Shown here: positions 13,593 to 21,501 of the stretch, piece after piece | Position numbering within the stretch: the first letter of the stretch is position 1 | Layout: each line of letters opens with the position of its first letter | Source of the DNA: an uncultured Lachnospiraceae bacterium | Lineage (GTDB): Bacteria > Bacillota > Clostridia > Lachnospirales > Lachnospiraceae | Direction of reading: 5' to 3' | NCBI GenBank assembly: GCA_934394565.1 | Contig: CAKRQV010000028.1 | Location: 1-21,501 of the forward strand | DNA: 21,501 bases | The notes under the pieces: model-generated | Databases searched by the model: none | Told to the model about the DNA's origin: nothing | The model's input: only the letters and a program-made list of their open reading frames with translations | Translations under genes and position numbers: made by a program

Positions 13593-13710
13593 GGCAGAGA
13601 GAAAAAATAATGGAGAAACATAAGCTACTGCAGGGATTTGAATGTCAAAAGAAAAGATGTCAGTGAAAAATGCTATGGTATTTTACACTTTATAGCGGTA
13701 ATGTGTCGGC

Positions 13711-13739
13711 TTGCTGCTCTGTGCAGGCAAGTCTATAAT
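13711..13739 (+). promoter_or_regulatory. Promoter of the dehydrogenase gene, with an inverted repeat over the -35 box
   Basis: TTGCTG (13711-13716), 17 bases, then a perfect TATAAT (13734-13739). CTTGC (13710-13714) and GCAAG (13727-13731) form a short inverted repeat across the -35 box and spacer, a typical repressor position. No Rex-type TTGTTAA-N6-TTAACAA site is seen. The leader is about 100 bases. Confidence 0.65.
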
Positions 13740-13846
13740 GAACTGAACAAGGCAAAAAACTACAGCACCGGTGTAAAAACTACTTTGCGTATATCATCTG
13801 GTAAGCTGTAAAAAGCCAGACAGAGTATACAAAGGAGACTATGACA

Positions 13847-14830
13847 ATGAAGATCTGTGCATATGAAGTAAGAGAGGATGAAAAAAAAGACTTTGCCCGT
13901 ATGGCAGAAAAACTGCAGGTAGAGATCGAGCTGCATGATGAAGTTCCGGGTCCGGATACAGCGGCTCTGGCAGAGGGTTGCGAAGGCGTGACGATGCTCG
14001 GCATGGGCAAGATCAATAAAGAACTTCTGGATATGTGGAAATCTATGGGTGTACAGTGCATTTCCACACGTACCATTGGCTATAACCATATCGATACAGA
14101 TTATGCAAAAGAGATCGGCATGCAGGTTTGCAATGTGGCGTATCCGCCGTCCGGTGTAGCGGAATTTACGCTGATGCTGATGCTGATGTGTCTGCGTAAT
14201 TACAAACAGTCACTCTGGAGAGGTCAGGTCAATGATTTCGCACTGCAGGGTCTGCAGGGCAAAGAAATCGGCAGTATGACTGTCGGCGTTATCGGAACCG
14301 GTAAGATCGGTGCCCAGGTCATCAAATATCTGACTGGTTTTGGCTGCAGGATCCTGGCTTATGATATGTATCCGAATGCAGCTCTCAAAGACGTTGTGGA
14401 ATATGTAGAACTTGATGAGCTTTTTGCAAAGGCCGACATGATCACCCTGCATACTCCGCTCCTTGACAGCACCTATCATCTGGTAAATGCAGAAACCATC
14501 GCCAAAATGAAAGACGGCGTTGTGCTGATCAATTGTGCCCGTGGCGAACTTATGGATACTACATCCCTTATCGAAGGTATCGAGTCCGGTAAGATTGGTG
14601 CCCTTGGCCTCGACGTCGTAGAAGGTGAACGCGGCATTGCCCACGAAGATCACCGTATTGACATCTTAAGCAATCAGCAAATGGCCTACCTTCGCCAGTT
14701 CAGAAACGTCACCATGACCCCGCACATGGCCTTCTACACCGACGTAGCCGTAAGCCACATGGTAGAATGCGGCGTAGCCGGTCTGGTAGAAATGCTTCAA
14801 AACGGCGATTATTTCACCAAAATCAAATAA
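13847..14830 (+). CDS. D-lactate dehydrogenase type 2-hydroxyacid dehydrogenase
   Basis: NADH-dependent reduction of a 2-keto acid, probably pyruvate to D-lactate, which regenerates NAD+ during fermentation. The 327-residue protein has the dinucleotide motif VIGTGKIG (148-155) with D173 at the end of the next strand, selecting NAD over NADP. The catalytic residues are R232 (NCARGEL), E259 (LDVVEGERG) and H293 (TPHMAFYTD). The segments TRTIGYNHID and AYLRQFRNV match the D-lactate/VanH branch. I chose the ATG at 13847, nine bases after AAAGGAG; one at 13841 is only three bases away. It is a single-gene unit between its own promoter and a strong terminator. The 3' end is rich in C-ending codons (about 45 of 102 by hand count). 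Other 2-keto acids remain possible substrates. Confidence 0.88.
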   Translation: MKICAYEVREDEKKDFARMAEKLQVEIELHDEVPGPDTAALAEGCEGVTMLGMGKINKELLDMWKSMGVQCISTRTIGYNHIDTDYAKEIGMQVCNVAYPPSGVAEFTLMLMLMCLRNYKQSLWRGQVNDFALQGLQGKEIGSMTVGVIGTGKIGAQVIKYLTGFGCRILAYDMYPNAALKDVVEYVELDELFAKADMITLHTPLLDSTYHLVNAETIAKMKDGVVLINCARGELMDTTSLIEGIESGKIGALGLDVVEGERGIAHEDHRIDILSNQQMAYLRQFRNVTMTPHMAFYTDVAVSHMVECGVAGLVEMLQNGDYFTKIK

Positions 14831-14905
14831 TCTCTGTCCTTTACTCACCCCAAAATGAAGTCGGCCGCCTGTTGTGCTCTGACAGGCCAGCCGTGCGAAT
14901 AAAAG

Positions 14906-14959
14906 CAGCTCCCGCAAAACTGTCAAAAACGGTTTCAGTTTTGCGGGAGCTGTTTTTTT
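14906..14959 (+). terminator. Intrinsic terminator after the dehydrogenase gene
   Basis: A 17-bp perfect stem (14906-14922 with 14936-14952, arms CAGCTCCCGCAAAACTG and its complement) with a 13-base loop is followed by seven T residues. One of the clearest terminators in the window. Confidence 0.93.
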
Positions 14960-15011
14960 ACACGGTGTCCGCCTTATAACCTCTAAAGAAAGCCGGAGTC
15001 CTCATTCCCAC

Positions 15012-15050
15012 TTTACATTTTGTGCGCATTGTGTTATCTTCAATATAACA
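15012..15050 (+). promoter_or_regulatory. Probable promoter region of the GntR-clpC unit
   Basis: Several overlapping choices fit: TTTACA (15012) with TATCTT (15035), or TTGTGC (15020) with ATATAA (15043), both at 17-base spacing. I cannot choose between them. No CtsR heptad repeat and no CIRCE inverted repeat is seen here or directly before clpC. Confidence 0.4.
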
Positions 15051-15080
15051 GATATAAAACAAAAGAAAGTCGGTGAGAAT

Positions 15081-15458
15081 ATGTATCTGGAATGTATAGA
15101 AATAGATTTTAACAGTGAAGAGGCCATTTACATGCAGTTGTGTAATCAGATTATCTGGGCGATAGCCACAAATGATCTGCACGAAGGCGAAGTTCTTCCT
15201 TCAGTTCGTCAGCTGGCAGACCGCATCGGTATCAACATGCATACCGTAAACAAAGCATACACTGTATTAAAACACGAAGGTCTCGTAACGATTGACCGTC
15301 GCAAAGGTGCTGTAGTGTCTATTGATGCAGATAAGCTGTTTGCCACACAGGAGCTGCACTCCGATCTGAAGATTGTTCTGGCAAAAGCCTTTTGTAAGAA
15401 TATATCCAAAGAAGAAGTGCACCAGATGGTTGATGAGATTTATGACGAATATAAGTAA
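15081..15458 (+). CDS. GntR family regulator, YtrA-type
   Basis: A 125-residue transcription factor. The N-terminal winged helix-turn-helix is at about residues 12-78, with the GntR signature LPSVRQLADRIGINMHTVNKAY (split here as LPSVRQLADRIG then INMHTVNKAY) and the wing EGLVTIDRRKGAVV. Only about 40 residues follow, the short tail typical of the YtrA subfamily, which has no effector-binding domain. YtrA-type genes usually precede ABC transporter genes. Here the partner is clpC, 59 bases downstream with no terminator between, so it may control the clpC-radA unit. The start is preceded by GGTGAG. Confidence 0.87.
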   Translation: MYLECIEIDFNSEEAIYMQLCNQIIWAIATNDLHEGEVLPSVRQLADRIGINMHTVNKAYTVLKHEGLVTIDRRKGAVVSIDADKLFATQELHSDLKIVLAKAFCKNISKEEVHQMVDEIYDEYK

Positions 15459-15517
15459 GACATGAGCCGCCGTTACTCTGTAAAACAGTTACGTGACGGA
15501 AATATAAGGAGAACAAT

Positions 15518-17998
15518 ATGCAGGAAAAATATACGGATTCTGCCCGGGCGGTACTTCGTCTGGCAGAAAAGGCTGTAGTTTCCCTGGGACATACAGCACT
15601 TGGTACAGAGCATATACTGCTTGGCCTTTTACAGGAGCCAACCGGTATGGCAGGCAAAATATTAAAAGAATCGGGTGTTACCGAAGAAAAGCTTCTGGAA
15701 CTTCTGGAAAAGCTGGTACACGGTGATATGGTGACCGAAAAGCGTCCGGGCCGGCGTCGGATAGAATATACGCCCCGCGCCGTGTATATCCTGGACAATG
15801 CTGCAGATGAATCGACAAGTTTTCATCAGGAAGAAATCGGTACAGAGCACATCCTTCTGGCAATCCTAAAAGAAACAGATTGTGTGGCGGCACGGCTTTT
15901 GTATACCATGGGCATTAATCTGCCGAAGCTGTATACAGATACGCTGGTAGCTATGGGAATGGATATGGCAGAGGCCAGGGAAGAGCTACAGGCCATGAAA
16001 AACAGCAGTCCAGACAGTCAGGGAGGTCCGGTGCCGATGCTGGAAAAGTATAGCCGTGACCTGACTCAGATGGCTGCAGCCGGAAAACTTGATCCGGTGG
16101 TCGGACGTGATACAGAGATTGGGCGGATTATGCAGATCCTAAGCCGCCGCACGAAGAACAATCCCTGTCTGATCGGGGAACCTGGTGTGGGCAAAACAGC
16201 CATCGTTGAAGGTCTGGCACAGCGGATCGTGGATGGTACCGTGCCAGAGACGATCGCTGGAAAACGTGTGATGGTGCTGGATATGGCGGCTATGGTTGCC
16301 GGTACAAAGTACCGTGGTGAATTCGAAGAGCGGATCAAGCGTGTGATTGCAGAGGTCACGGATCATCCGGGCATCCTGCTGTTTATCGATGAGCTGCATA
16401 CGATTATCGGTGCTGGCGGTGCAGAAGGGTCTATGGATGCTTCAAATATTTTGAAACCCTCTCTTTCCCGTGGCGAGCTACAGATCATAGGTGCGACCAC
16501 GATTACTGAATATCGCAAATACATCGAAAAAGATACAGCGCTGGAGCGGCGTTTTCAGCCGGTTACAGTGGATGAACCCACCGAAGATGAAACAGTGGAA
16601 ATTTTAAAGGGACTGCGGCCATATTACGAAAAGCATCACAAGGTTACTATCACGGATGAAGCCATCGAGGCTGCGGTACAAATGTCTGTGCGTTATATCA
16701 ATGACCGTTTCCTTCCGGACAAGGCGATTGATCTGATTGATGAGGCTGCGTCAAAACTGCGTCTTAGTGGTGTAAAGATTCCGAAAGGTCTTAAAGAAGC
16801 GGAAACAGAGCTGTTTCGTCTGGCGGCCGAAAAGGAAGAAGCCATTGTAAAGGATGATTTTGTGCAGGCAAAGGAGATCCAGGAGGAAGAAAAAGAGCTG
16901 CAGGCGCGTATCCGGCGGTTACAGAAACGTTATGCCAACGCCAGCAAAGGGGGGCATGACAGCGTGGATGCCGAGTATGTGGCGGAGGTTGTATCTGACT
17001 GGACAAAGATACCGCTTCAGCAGATCACAGAGCAGGAGTCCAGGCGACTGTTGCGTATGGAATCTCTACTGCACAAGCGCGTGATCGGTCAGAGCGAAGC
17101 TGTAGAGGCAGTGGCCAGGGCAATTCGCCGTGGTCGTACCGGACTCAAGGATCCACGTCGTCCGATAGGTTCTTTTATGTTCCTTGGACCCACTGGTGTA
17201 GGTAAGACAGAACTATCCAAGGCAGTAGCTGAGGCTGTCTTTGGCTCTGAAAAGGCCATGATCCGTGTGGATATGTCTGAATATATGGAAAAACACAGTG
17301 TTTCCAAGCTGATCGGTTCACCGCCGGGATATGTCGGTCATGAGGAGGGTGGTCAGCTCAGCGAGAAAGTGCGCCGCAATCCTTACAGTGTGATTTTATT
17401 TGATGAGATCGAAAAAGCACATCCGGATGTGTTTAATATATTGCTGCATGTGTTGGACGACGGGCATATCACAGATTCGCAGGGGCGCAAGGTGGATTTT
17501 AAACAGACGATCATTATTATGACGTCCAATACCGGTGCACAGGCAATCCAGGAGCCTAAAAAGCTGGGCTTTGGTGCTCATGAAGATGCAACAGAGGACT
17601 ATAAGCGGATGAAGACCCGGGTGATGGAGGAAGTACGCCGAACCTATCGGCCGGAGTTTATCAACCGTATTGATCAGATCCTGGTCTTCAAACCGCTGAA
17701 TAAAGAAGAAATCGAAGAAATTGTTGCGTTGTTGTTAAAAGAACTGCAAAGCAGGTGCAAAGCACAATTGGATATCGAACTGTCCTTCCGGCCATCGGTA
17801 AAAGAACGTATAGCAAAGAAAGGCTTTGACAGTAAATATGGTGCCCGTCCGCTGAAAAGAGAGATCCAGACCCGGATTGAGGATAGCCTTGCAGAAGAAA
17901 TCCTGTCCGGCCGGGTACAGCGGGGAGATCATGTGACGGTTACTGTCAAAGATGATAAGATCACATTTCTGGTCAGAAAATATGAGGCAAAAGCATAA
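15518..17998 (+). CDS. clpC: ATP-dependent Clp protease ATP-binding subunit ClpC
   Basis: Hexameric AAA+ unfoldase that feeds substrates to ClpP. The 826 residues hold two N-domain repeats (about 4-70 and 80-150). The first AAA+ module has Walker A GEPGVGKT (220-227) and Walker B LFIDE (288-292). A short coiled middle domain (about 425-475) is typical of ClpC rather than ClpB. The second module has GPTGVGKT (557-564), ILFDE (626-630) and sensor-2 GARPLKREIQ (775-784). LGF at 683-685 is in the position of the ClpP-docking loop. AAGGAG lies just before the ATG. The usual ctsR-mcsA-mcsB genes are absent upstream, with a GntR gene in their place. radA follows after two bases, an order common in Firmicutes. 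Confidence 0.96.
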   Translation: MQEKYTDSARAVLRLAEKAVVSLGHTALGTEHILLGLLQEPTGMAGKILKESGVTEEKLLELLEKLVHGDMVTEKRPGRRRIEYTPRAVYILDNAADESTSFHQEEIGTEHILLAILKETDCVAARLLYTMGINLPKLYTDTLVAMGMDMAEAREELQAMKNSSPDSQGGPVPMLEKYSRDLTQMAAAGKLDPVVGRDTEIGRIMQILSRRTKNNPCLIGEPGVGKTAIVEGLAQRIVDGTVPETIAGKRVMVLDMAAMVAGTKYRGEFEERIKRVIAEVTDHPGILLFIDELHTIIGAGGAEGSMDASNILKPSLSRGELQIIGATTITEYRKYIEKDTALERRFQPVTVDEPTEDETVEILKGLRPYYEKHHKVTITDEAIEAAVQMSVRYINDRFLPDKAIDLIDEAASKLRLSGVKIPKGLKEAETELFRLAAEKEEAIVKDDFVQAKEIQEEEKELQARIRRLQKRYANASKGGHDSVDAEYVAEVVSDWTKIPLQQITEQESRRLLRMESLLHKRVIGQSEAVEAVARAIRRGRTGLKDPRRPIGSFMFLGPTGVGKTELSKAVAEAVFGSEKAMIRVDMSEYMEKHSVSKLIGSPPGYVGHEEGGQLSEKVRRNPYSVILFDEIEKAHPDVFNILLHVLDDGHITDSQGRKVDFKQTIIIMTSNTGAQAIQEPKKLGFGAHEDATEDYKRMKTRVMEEVRRTYRPEFINRIDQILVFKPLNKEEIEEIVALLLKELQSRCKAQLDIELSFRPSVKERIAKKGFDSKYGARPLKREIQTRIEDSLAEEILSGRVQRGDHVTVTVKDDKITFLVRKYEAKA

Positions 17999-18000
17999 CT

Positions 18001-19362
18001 ATGGCAAAACCCAGAAAATCCGTTTTTTTCTGTCAGGAATGCGGATATGAATCAGCCAAATGGCAGGGTCAGTGCCCTGCCTGTAAGGCATGGAATACAT
18101 TTGTAGAGGAACCGCAGGTAACGGTAAAAGGTGGAAAAAGTACCTGCAGCGGCAAAGAGCTTCGTCCTGTGACTTTAAAAGAGGTGTCCATGACGGAGGA
18201 AAAACGAATCTCTTCCGGTATGCAGGAACTTGACAGAGTGCTTGGCGGTGGGATCGTCCGGGGATCTCTGCTCCTGGTAGGGGGGGATCCGGGTATTGGT
18301 AAATCAACGATCCTTTTACAGGTTTGCCGTAATCTGGCGGCTGATGGTCATAAAGTACTCTATATATCAGGAGAAGAGTCATTACAGCAGATCCGTATGC
18401 GTGCCGGCCGTATCGGTGAATTTAAGGATACGTTGTACCTGCTGTGCGAGACCAATCTTGAAGATATTCGAAAGACGATTGAGCACACACAGCCGGAAAT
18501 CGTGGTGATCGATTCCATTCAGACCATGTTCAGCGAAGAAGTTACTTCTGCACCGGGCAGTGTCTCTCAGGTGCGTGAAGCCACAGCTGTTCTGCTACAG
18601 ATCGCCAAAGGACTGAATATTACAATTTTTATTGTAGGTCATGTGACTAAAGAAGGAAATGTGGCCGGCCCCAGGGTGCTGGAACATATGGTGGACACAG
18701 TTTTGTATTTTGAAGGAGACCGACATGCATCGTACCGTATTCTTCGAGGAGTGAAAAACCGATTTGGTTCAACCAATGAGATCGGTGTTTTTGAGATGCG
18801 TACAGAGGGACTTGTGGAAGTGGAAAATCCTTCCGAATATATGTTGAACGGCAAGCCACAGGGAGCATCTGGATCTATTGTGGCATGTTCTATGGAAGGA
18901 ACCCGACCGATTCTGATTGAGATTCAGGCACTGGTATGCCACAGCAGCTTTGGTATTCCACGGCGAACAGCAGCCGGTACCGATTTTAACCGTGTCAATC
19001 TGCTGATGGCAGTGCTTGAAAAGAGGCTGAGTCTGAATCTTTCTGCCTGTGATGCCTATGTGAATATTGCAGGTGGTATCCGAATGACAGAACCGGCCAT
19101 TGATTTGGGCATTGTACTGGCGATTATCTCCAGCTTTAAAGACCGGCCTATTGCCGATGATATACTTACTTTTGGCGAGGTGGGGTTAAGTGGTGAAGTG
19201 CGTGCCGTCAATATGGCAGAACAGCGTGTGCTGGAGGCAAAAAAGCTTGGCTTTAAGCAGGTGATCCTGCCAAAAGTCTGTATGAATGCTGTAGAGAAAG
19301 TGACGGGGATCAAGCTTCTTCCAGTATCCACCGTGGCAGAAGCTGCAAAACTGATTCTGTAG
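18001..19362 (+). CDS. radA: DNA repair protein RadA (Sms)
   Basis: RecA-like ATPase that aids branch migration in recombination and repair. The 453-residue protein starts with a four-cysteine zinc finger (C11, C14, C25, C28). It then has Walker A GDPGIGKST (95-103), Walker B IVVID (167-171), the RadA-specific KNRFG (252-256) and a C-terminal Lon-like domain from about residue 290. It begins two bases after the clpC stop, with its ribosome site inside the clpC end, so the two are co-translated. The next gene starts nine bases later. Confidence 0.96.
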   Translation: MAKPRKSVFFCQECGYESAKWQGQCPACKAWNTFVEEPQVTVKGGKSTCSGKELRPVTLKEVSMTEEKRISSGMQELDRVLGGGIVRGSLLLVGGDPGIGKSTILLQVCRNLAADGHKVLYISGEESLQQIRMRAGRIGEFKDTLYLLCETNLEDIRKTIEHTQPEIVVIDSIQTMFSEEVTSAPGSVSQVREATAVLLQIAKGLNITIFIVGHVTKEGNVAGPRVLEHMVDTVLYFEGDRHASYRILRGVKNRFGSTNEIGVFEMRTEGLVEVENPSEYMLNGKPQGASGSIVACSMEGTRPILIEIQALVCHSSFGIPRRTAAGTDFNRVNLLMAVLEKRLSLNLSACDAYVNIAGGIRMTEPAIDLGIVLAIISSFKDRPIADDILTFGEVGLSGEVRAVNMAEQRVLEAKKLGFKQVILPKVCMNAVEKVTGIKLLPVSTVAEAAKLIL

Positions 19363-19371
19363 GAGACATAT

Positions 19372-21174
19372 ATGATACTGACAGAGCTTCGGGTAAATCA
19401 TCTTACCACACCGGTGGGATTTTTGCTTCAACCGATCGTTTTTTCATGGAAAGTTGCAGAGAACAGAGAAGCAAAAAGACAGAAATGGGCAAGAATCCGT
19501 GTCTATAAAGAACAAGACTGTATCTATGACAGTGGCTGTGATCAAAAGGCATCCAGCCTGGGCACACAGGCAGATCTTGTACTGGAACCACGAAAAATAT
19601 ATCGCTGGAGTGTGGAGGTGGCTACGGATACGAAGAAAACAGCCTTTGCAGAGAGCTTCTTCGAAACAGGAAAATTGTACGAAACCTGGCAGGGACAGTG
19701 GCTTGTTTTCCCTTCAAAAAATGTGTTGCCGGTGTTTAAAAAGGAATTTATGGCAGAGACGGTGCATACAGGCCGTCTCTATGTTTGCTGTACAGGATTC
19801 TATGAAGTCTGGCTGAATGGCAAAAAAGCCGGAAAAGAATATCTGACATCGGGTAATCTGTCAGAAACCAGACTGGAAATACAGACATATGATGTGACAG
19901 ATCTTTTAAAAACTGGCACAAATACGCTGTTACTATGGGTCAGCCATAATGCTGGTCAGGTAAACTGTGAACTCTACGGAGACAGTCATCTGCTTATCTG
20001 CACAGATGAAAAATGGAAGTATGCAGCATCTCCGATTGTAAAAGCTGATTTAAGAGAGGGAGAGATATATGATGCCCGAAAAGCAGCAGATCTGGAAAAA
20101 ACAGAAAACTGGAAAAAGTGCGAGATAAAATCTCAGAAAGAAATAACATCGCAGAACAAAGCTGATACTGTAAAAGAACAGATGTACACTGTGAGTGATC
20201 GCTGCCATTTGCCGGTATACTGCAAAGATGTATTGGGACAGAGATTGCTGACAACACCCGAAAAAGAGAAAGTCTTTGACTTTGGCCAGTATATGACCGG
20301 ATGGGTGGAGTTTGAGAACCATATGTCCGCAGGTATGAAGGTTCAGCTGACGGTGGGAGAGATGCGTGACGGACATTTTTACAGCAATGATCCACAAAGG
20401 AAAACGGCTAAATATACCTACATTTCGGCCGGAAAGTCGGAACATGTACGACCACATTTTGCGGTATATTGTTTCCGCTATGTGAAAATCGAAGTATTTG
20501 AAGAGGATGGCATGCCATCAGAACAGGTGATTTCCAATATACTGACAGAATGGAAGGGAATACATCTGCACAAGGACAGGAATCCAGTCGGAACAGTACG
20601 CACTGGCATAGAATATGTAAATCGTCTGTTTTTGAATGCCCAGTGGAGTTGGAAAAATGCCATGCTGGACGTTATAACGGATGAAAAAGAACCGGATATA
20701 TGGAACCAGTGGAACAAAGAGAGGGATGTTCTTTACGAGAAAAGTGTATGCAATGCCCAAAAGACAGATCTTCTGCTTAAAGAAGACTATCCTGGATGGC
20801 TGTATGCTGTCCGGCAGGGAGCGACAACGCTGTGGGATGACTGGGCTGTTACTCTGGAAACCAGACAGAAGGCAGATCTGAGAGCCAGTGGTTATGCAGA
20901 GGTGGAAAGCTGGATGTATAGTTATATCTGTGGAATTCGTCCGGTAAACAAAAAAAGAAAAAAGATACAGATTATTCCACATCCGGACAGACGACTGGGA
21001 TTTGCCAGTGCAAGAGTAGAGACAGAGGCCGGTACAGTGAAAAGTGCGTGGAAATATAATCAGGATCATACGATCACCTATAAGATAGAGATTCCATTTG
21101 ATACAGAAGCTGAGGTTATCTTTCCTGATGAAACGTTGCATATAGAAGCCGGGCGTTACGTAATCAGAAAGTAG
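19372..21174 (+). CDS. GH78 alpha-L-rhamnosidase relative lacking most of the catalytic barrel
   Basis: The 600-residue protein has the N-terminal fibronectin-like domain of GH78 enzymes (about 1-100, with TTPVGF, FSW, YDSG and FETG), the beta-sandwich domains (about 105-400, with FDFGQYMTGWVEF and RPHFAVYCFRYVKIEV) and the barrel entry LNAQWSWKNAMLDVITD (421-437). Full enzymes then have some 300 residues of barrel, starting with a DERxGWxGD acid motif. Here only about 30 residues follow before the barrel end YPGWLYAVRQGATTLW (473-488) and the C-terminal sandwich. The usual Glu of WErW reads WDDW, and the SLNHY segment is altered. No frameshift or stop is seen. No signal peptide. TAGGAGAC precedes the ATG, nine bases after radA. 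It is probably not an active rhamnosidase; it could be a binding protein or a decaying gene. Confidence 0.8.
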   Translation: MILTELRVNHLTTPVGFLLQPIVFSWKVAENREAKRQKWARIRVYKEQDCIYDSGCDQKASSLGTQADLVLEPRKIYRWSVEVATDTKKTAFAESFFETGKLYETWQGQWLVFPSKNVLPVFKKEFMAETVHTGRLYVCCTGFYEVWLNGKKAGKEYLTSGNLSETRLEIQTYDVTDLLKTGTNTLLLWVSHNAGQVNCELYGDSHLLICTDEKWKYAASPIVKADLREGEIYDARKAADLEKTENWKKCEIKSQKEITSQNKADTVKEQMYTVSDRCHLPVYCKDVLGQRLLTTPEKEKVFDFGQYMTGWVEFENHMSAGMKVQLTVGEMRDGHFYSNDPQRKTAKYTYISAGKSEHVRPHFAVYCFRYVKIEVFEEDGMPSEQVISNILTEWKGIHLHKDRNPVGTVRTGIEYVNRLFLNAQWSWKNAMLDVITDEKEPDIWNQWNKERDVLYEKSVCNAQKTDLLLKEDYPGWLYAVRQGATTLWDDWAVTLETRQKADLRASGYAEVESWMYSYICGIRPVNKKRKKIQIIPHPDRRLGFASARVETEAGTVKSAWKYNQDHTITYKIEIPFDTEAEVIFPDETLHIEAGRYVIRK

Positions 21175-21270
21175 AGAGGCACGGCATCAGCCGAAACGGA
21201 AGTGGTGAAAAATATATTAGAAGAAATGTAATTAAATGTAATTATTAAATATAATTATTTGAAAAAGTTG

Positions 21271-21299
21271 TTGACAGACCTTCGACAGAGTGATATAGT
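21271..21299 (+). promoter_or_regulatory. rRNA-type promoter P1
   Basis: TTGACA (21271-21276), 17 bases, TATAGT (21294-21299), then AAACAAGCTGT. An A/T-rich upstream stretch (about 21219-21265, with repeated AATGTAATTA) looks like an UP element. The sequence between the preceding gene and here has no clear terminator. Confidence 0.85.
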
Positions 21300-21363
21300 A
21301 AACAAGCTGTCGCGAAGAGCTACAGACAACGACAAAGAACTTCAAAAAAAGTTAAAAAAGTTG

Positions 21364-21392
21364 TTGACAAAGAGAAATAGCTGTGATATATT
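21364..21392 (+). promoter_or_regulatory. rRNA-type promoter P2
   Basis: TTGACA (21364-21369), 17 bases, TATATT (21387-21392), 93 bases after P1. Both promoters share AAAAAGTTGTTGACA in front and AAACAAGCTGT behind the -10 box, so one is a duplicate of the other. Confidence 0.87.
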
Positions 21393-21430
21393 AAACAAGC
21401 TGTTTCGAGCGACTGGCTTTGACAGCAAGT

Positions 21431-21501
21431 GAGAACCTTGATAACTGAACAGTGAAACACATAAATACAATCCTCGAAAATTCTTTGATAAGACAGTCCG
21501 G
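21431..21501 (+). other. Start of a probable rRNA operon leader
   Basis: ACCTTGATAACTGAACAGTG (about 21435-21454) resembles the boxA-like leader sequence (CTTTGAAAACTGAA-type) found before 16S rRNA and in rRNA spacers of Firmicutes. With the two strong promoters it suggests a 16S gene beginning beyond the right edge. No rRNA or tRNA sequence itself is inside the window. Confidence 0.65.

Noticed and set aside
15459..15517. CtsR or CIRCE heat-shock operator before clpC
   Set aside because: No GGTCAAA heptads or TTAGCACTC inverted repeat; only a small CTGT-AAA-ACAG hairpin is present.
21419..21447. A third rRNA promoter (TTGACA at 21419)
   Set aside because: The sequence 17 bases downstream is TAACTG, a poor -10 box that lies within the leader motif.

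Overview
The window reads as a stretch of chromosome from a low-to-mid GC Firmicute, most likely a gut Lachnospiraceae. This is inferred from the Clostridia-style sigma-A promoters and AGGAGG ribosome sites, the CsoR-linked metal exporter, the clpC-radA pair, the VanZ and three-helix membrane proteins, and a tandem-promoter rRNA leader at the right edge. No phage, conjugation or CRISPR genes are visible. Nearly every gene is on the + strand; the exception is a small alarmone synthetase at the left.

Layout. 121-2830: a RelA/SpoT-type (p)ppGpp synthetase (-) and a phosphoglucomutase (+), transcribed from divergent promoters. 2831-3498: a 668-base gap with a 275-bp branched palindrome (copy 1) and a G-rich block of three hairpin repeats. 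3499-7875: pyrE, a 48-residue membrane peptide, a VanZ protein, a three-helix membrane protein, an HD-domain nucleotidase-like hydrolase and a long M29 aminopeptidase; several of these overlap or sit close together. 7876-8390: a second gap with copy 2 of the palindrome in inverted orientation, then a strong promoter. 8391-12105: purine genes purE, purM, purN and purD. 12215-13506: a heavy-metal permease with a His/Cys loop and a CsoR-type repressor. 13847-14830: a D-lactate-type dehydrogenase as a single-gene unit. 15081-21174: a YtrA-type GntR regulator, clpC, radA and a glycoside hydrolase family 78 relative that has lost most of its catalytic barrel. 21271-21501: tandem rRNA-type promoters P1 and P2 and the start of an rRNA leader; the rRNA itself lies outside.

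How the genes work together. Most are housekeeping: nucleotide synthesis (pyrE, purEMND), the stringent alarmone, sugar-phosphate interconversion, peptide breakdown, protein quality control (clpC) and recombination (radA).

The most interesting content is non-coding. The two palindromes share one architecture: a long basal helix, an asymmetric internal loop with conserved sequence, a second helix with two conserved mismatches, and a three-way junction carrying two hairpins. Between the copies at least five base pairs change on both sides so that pairing is kept, further changes are G-T wobble compatible, and the rest fall in unpaired positions. This looks like either a structured RNA or a foldback mobile element that is not an ordinary insertion sequence. 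Next to copy 1, three smaller hairpins show the same kind of paired change. Both palindromes also sit in stretches of strong strand composition bias whose sign flips with the element's orientation.
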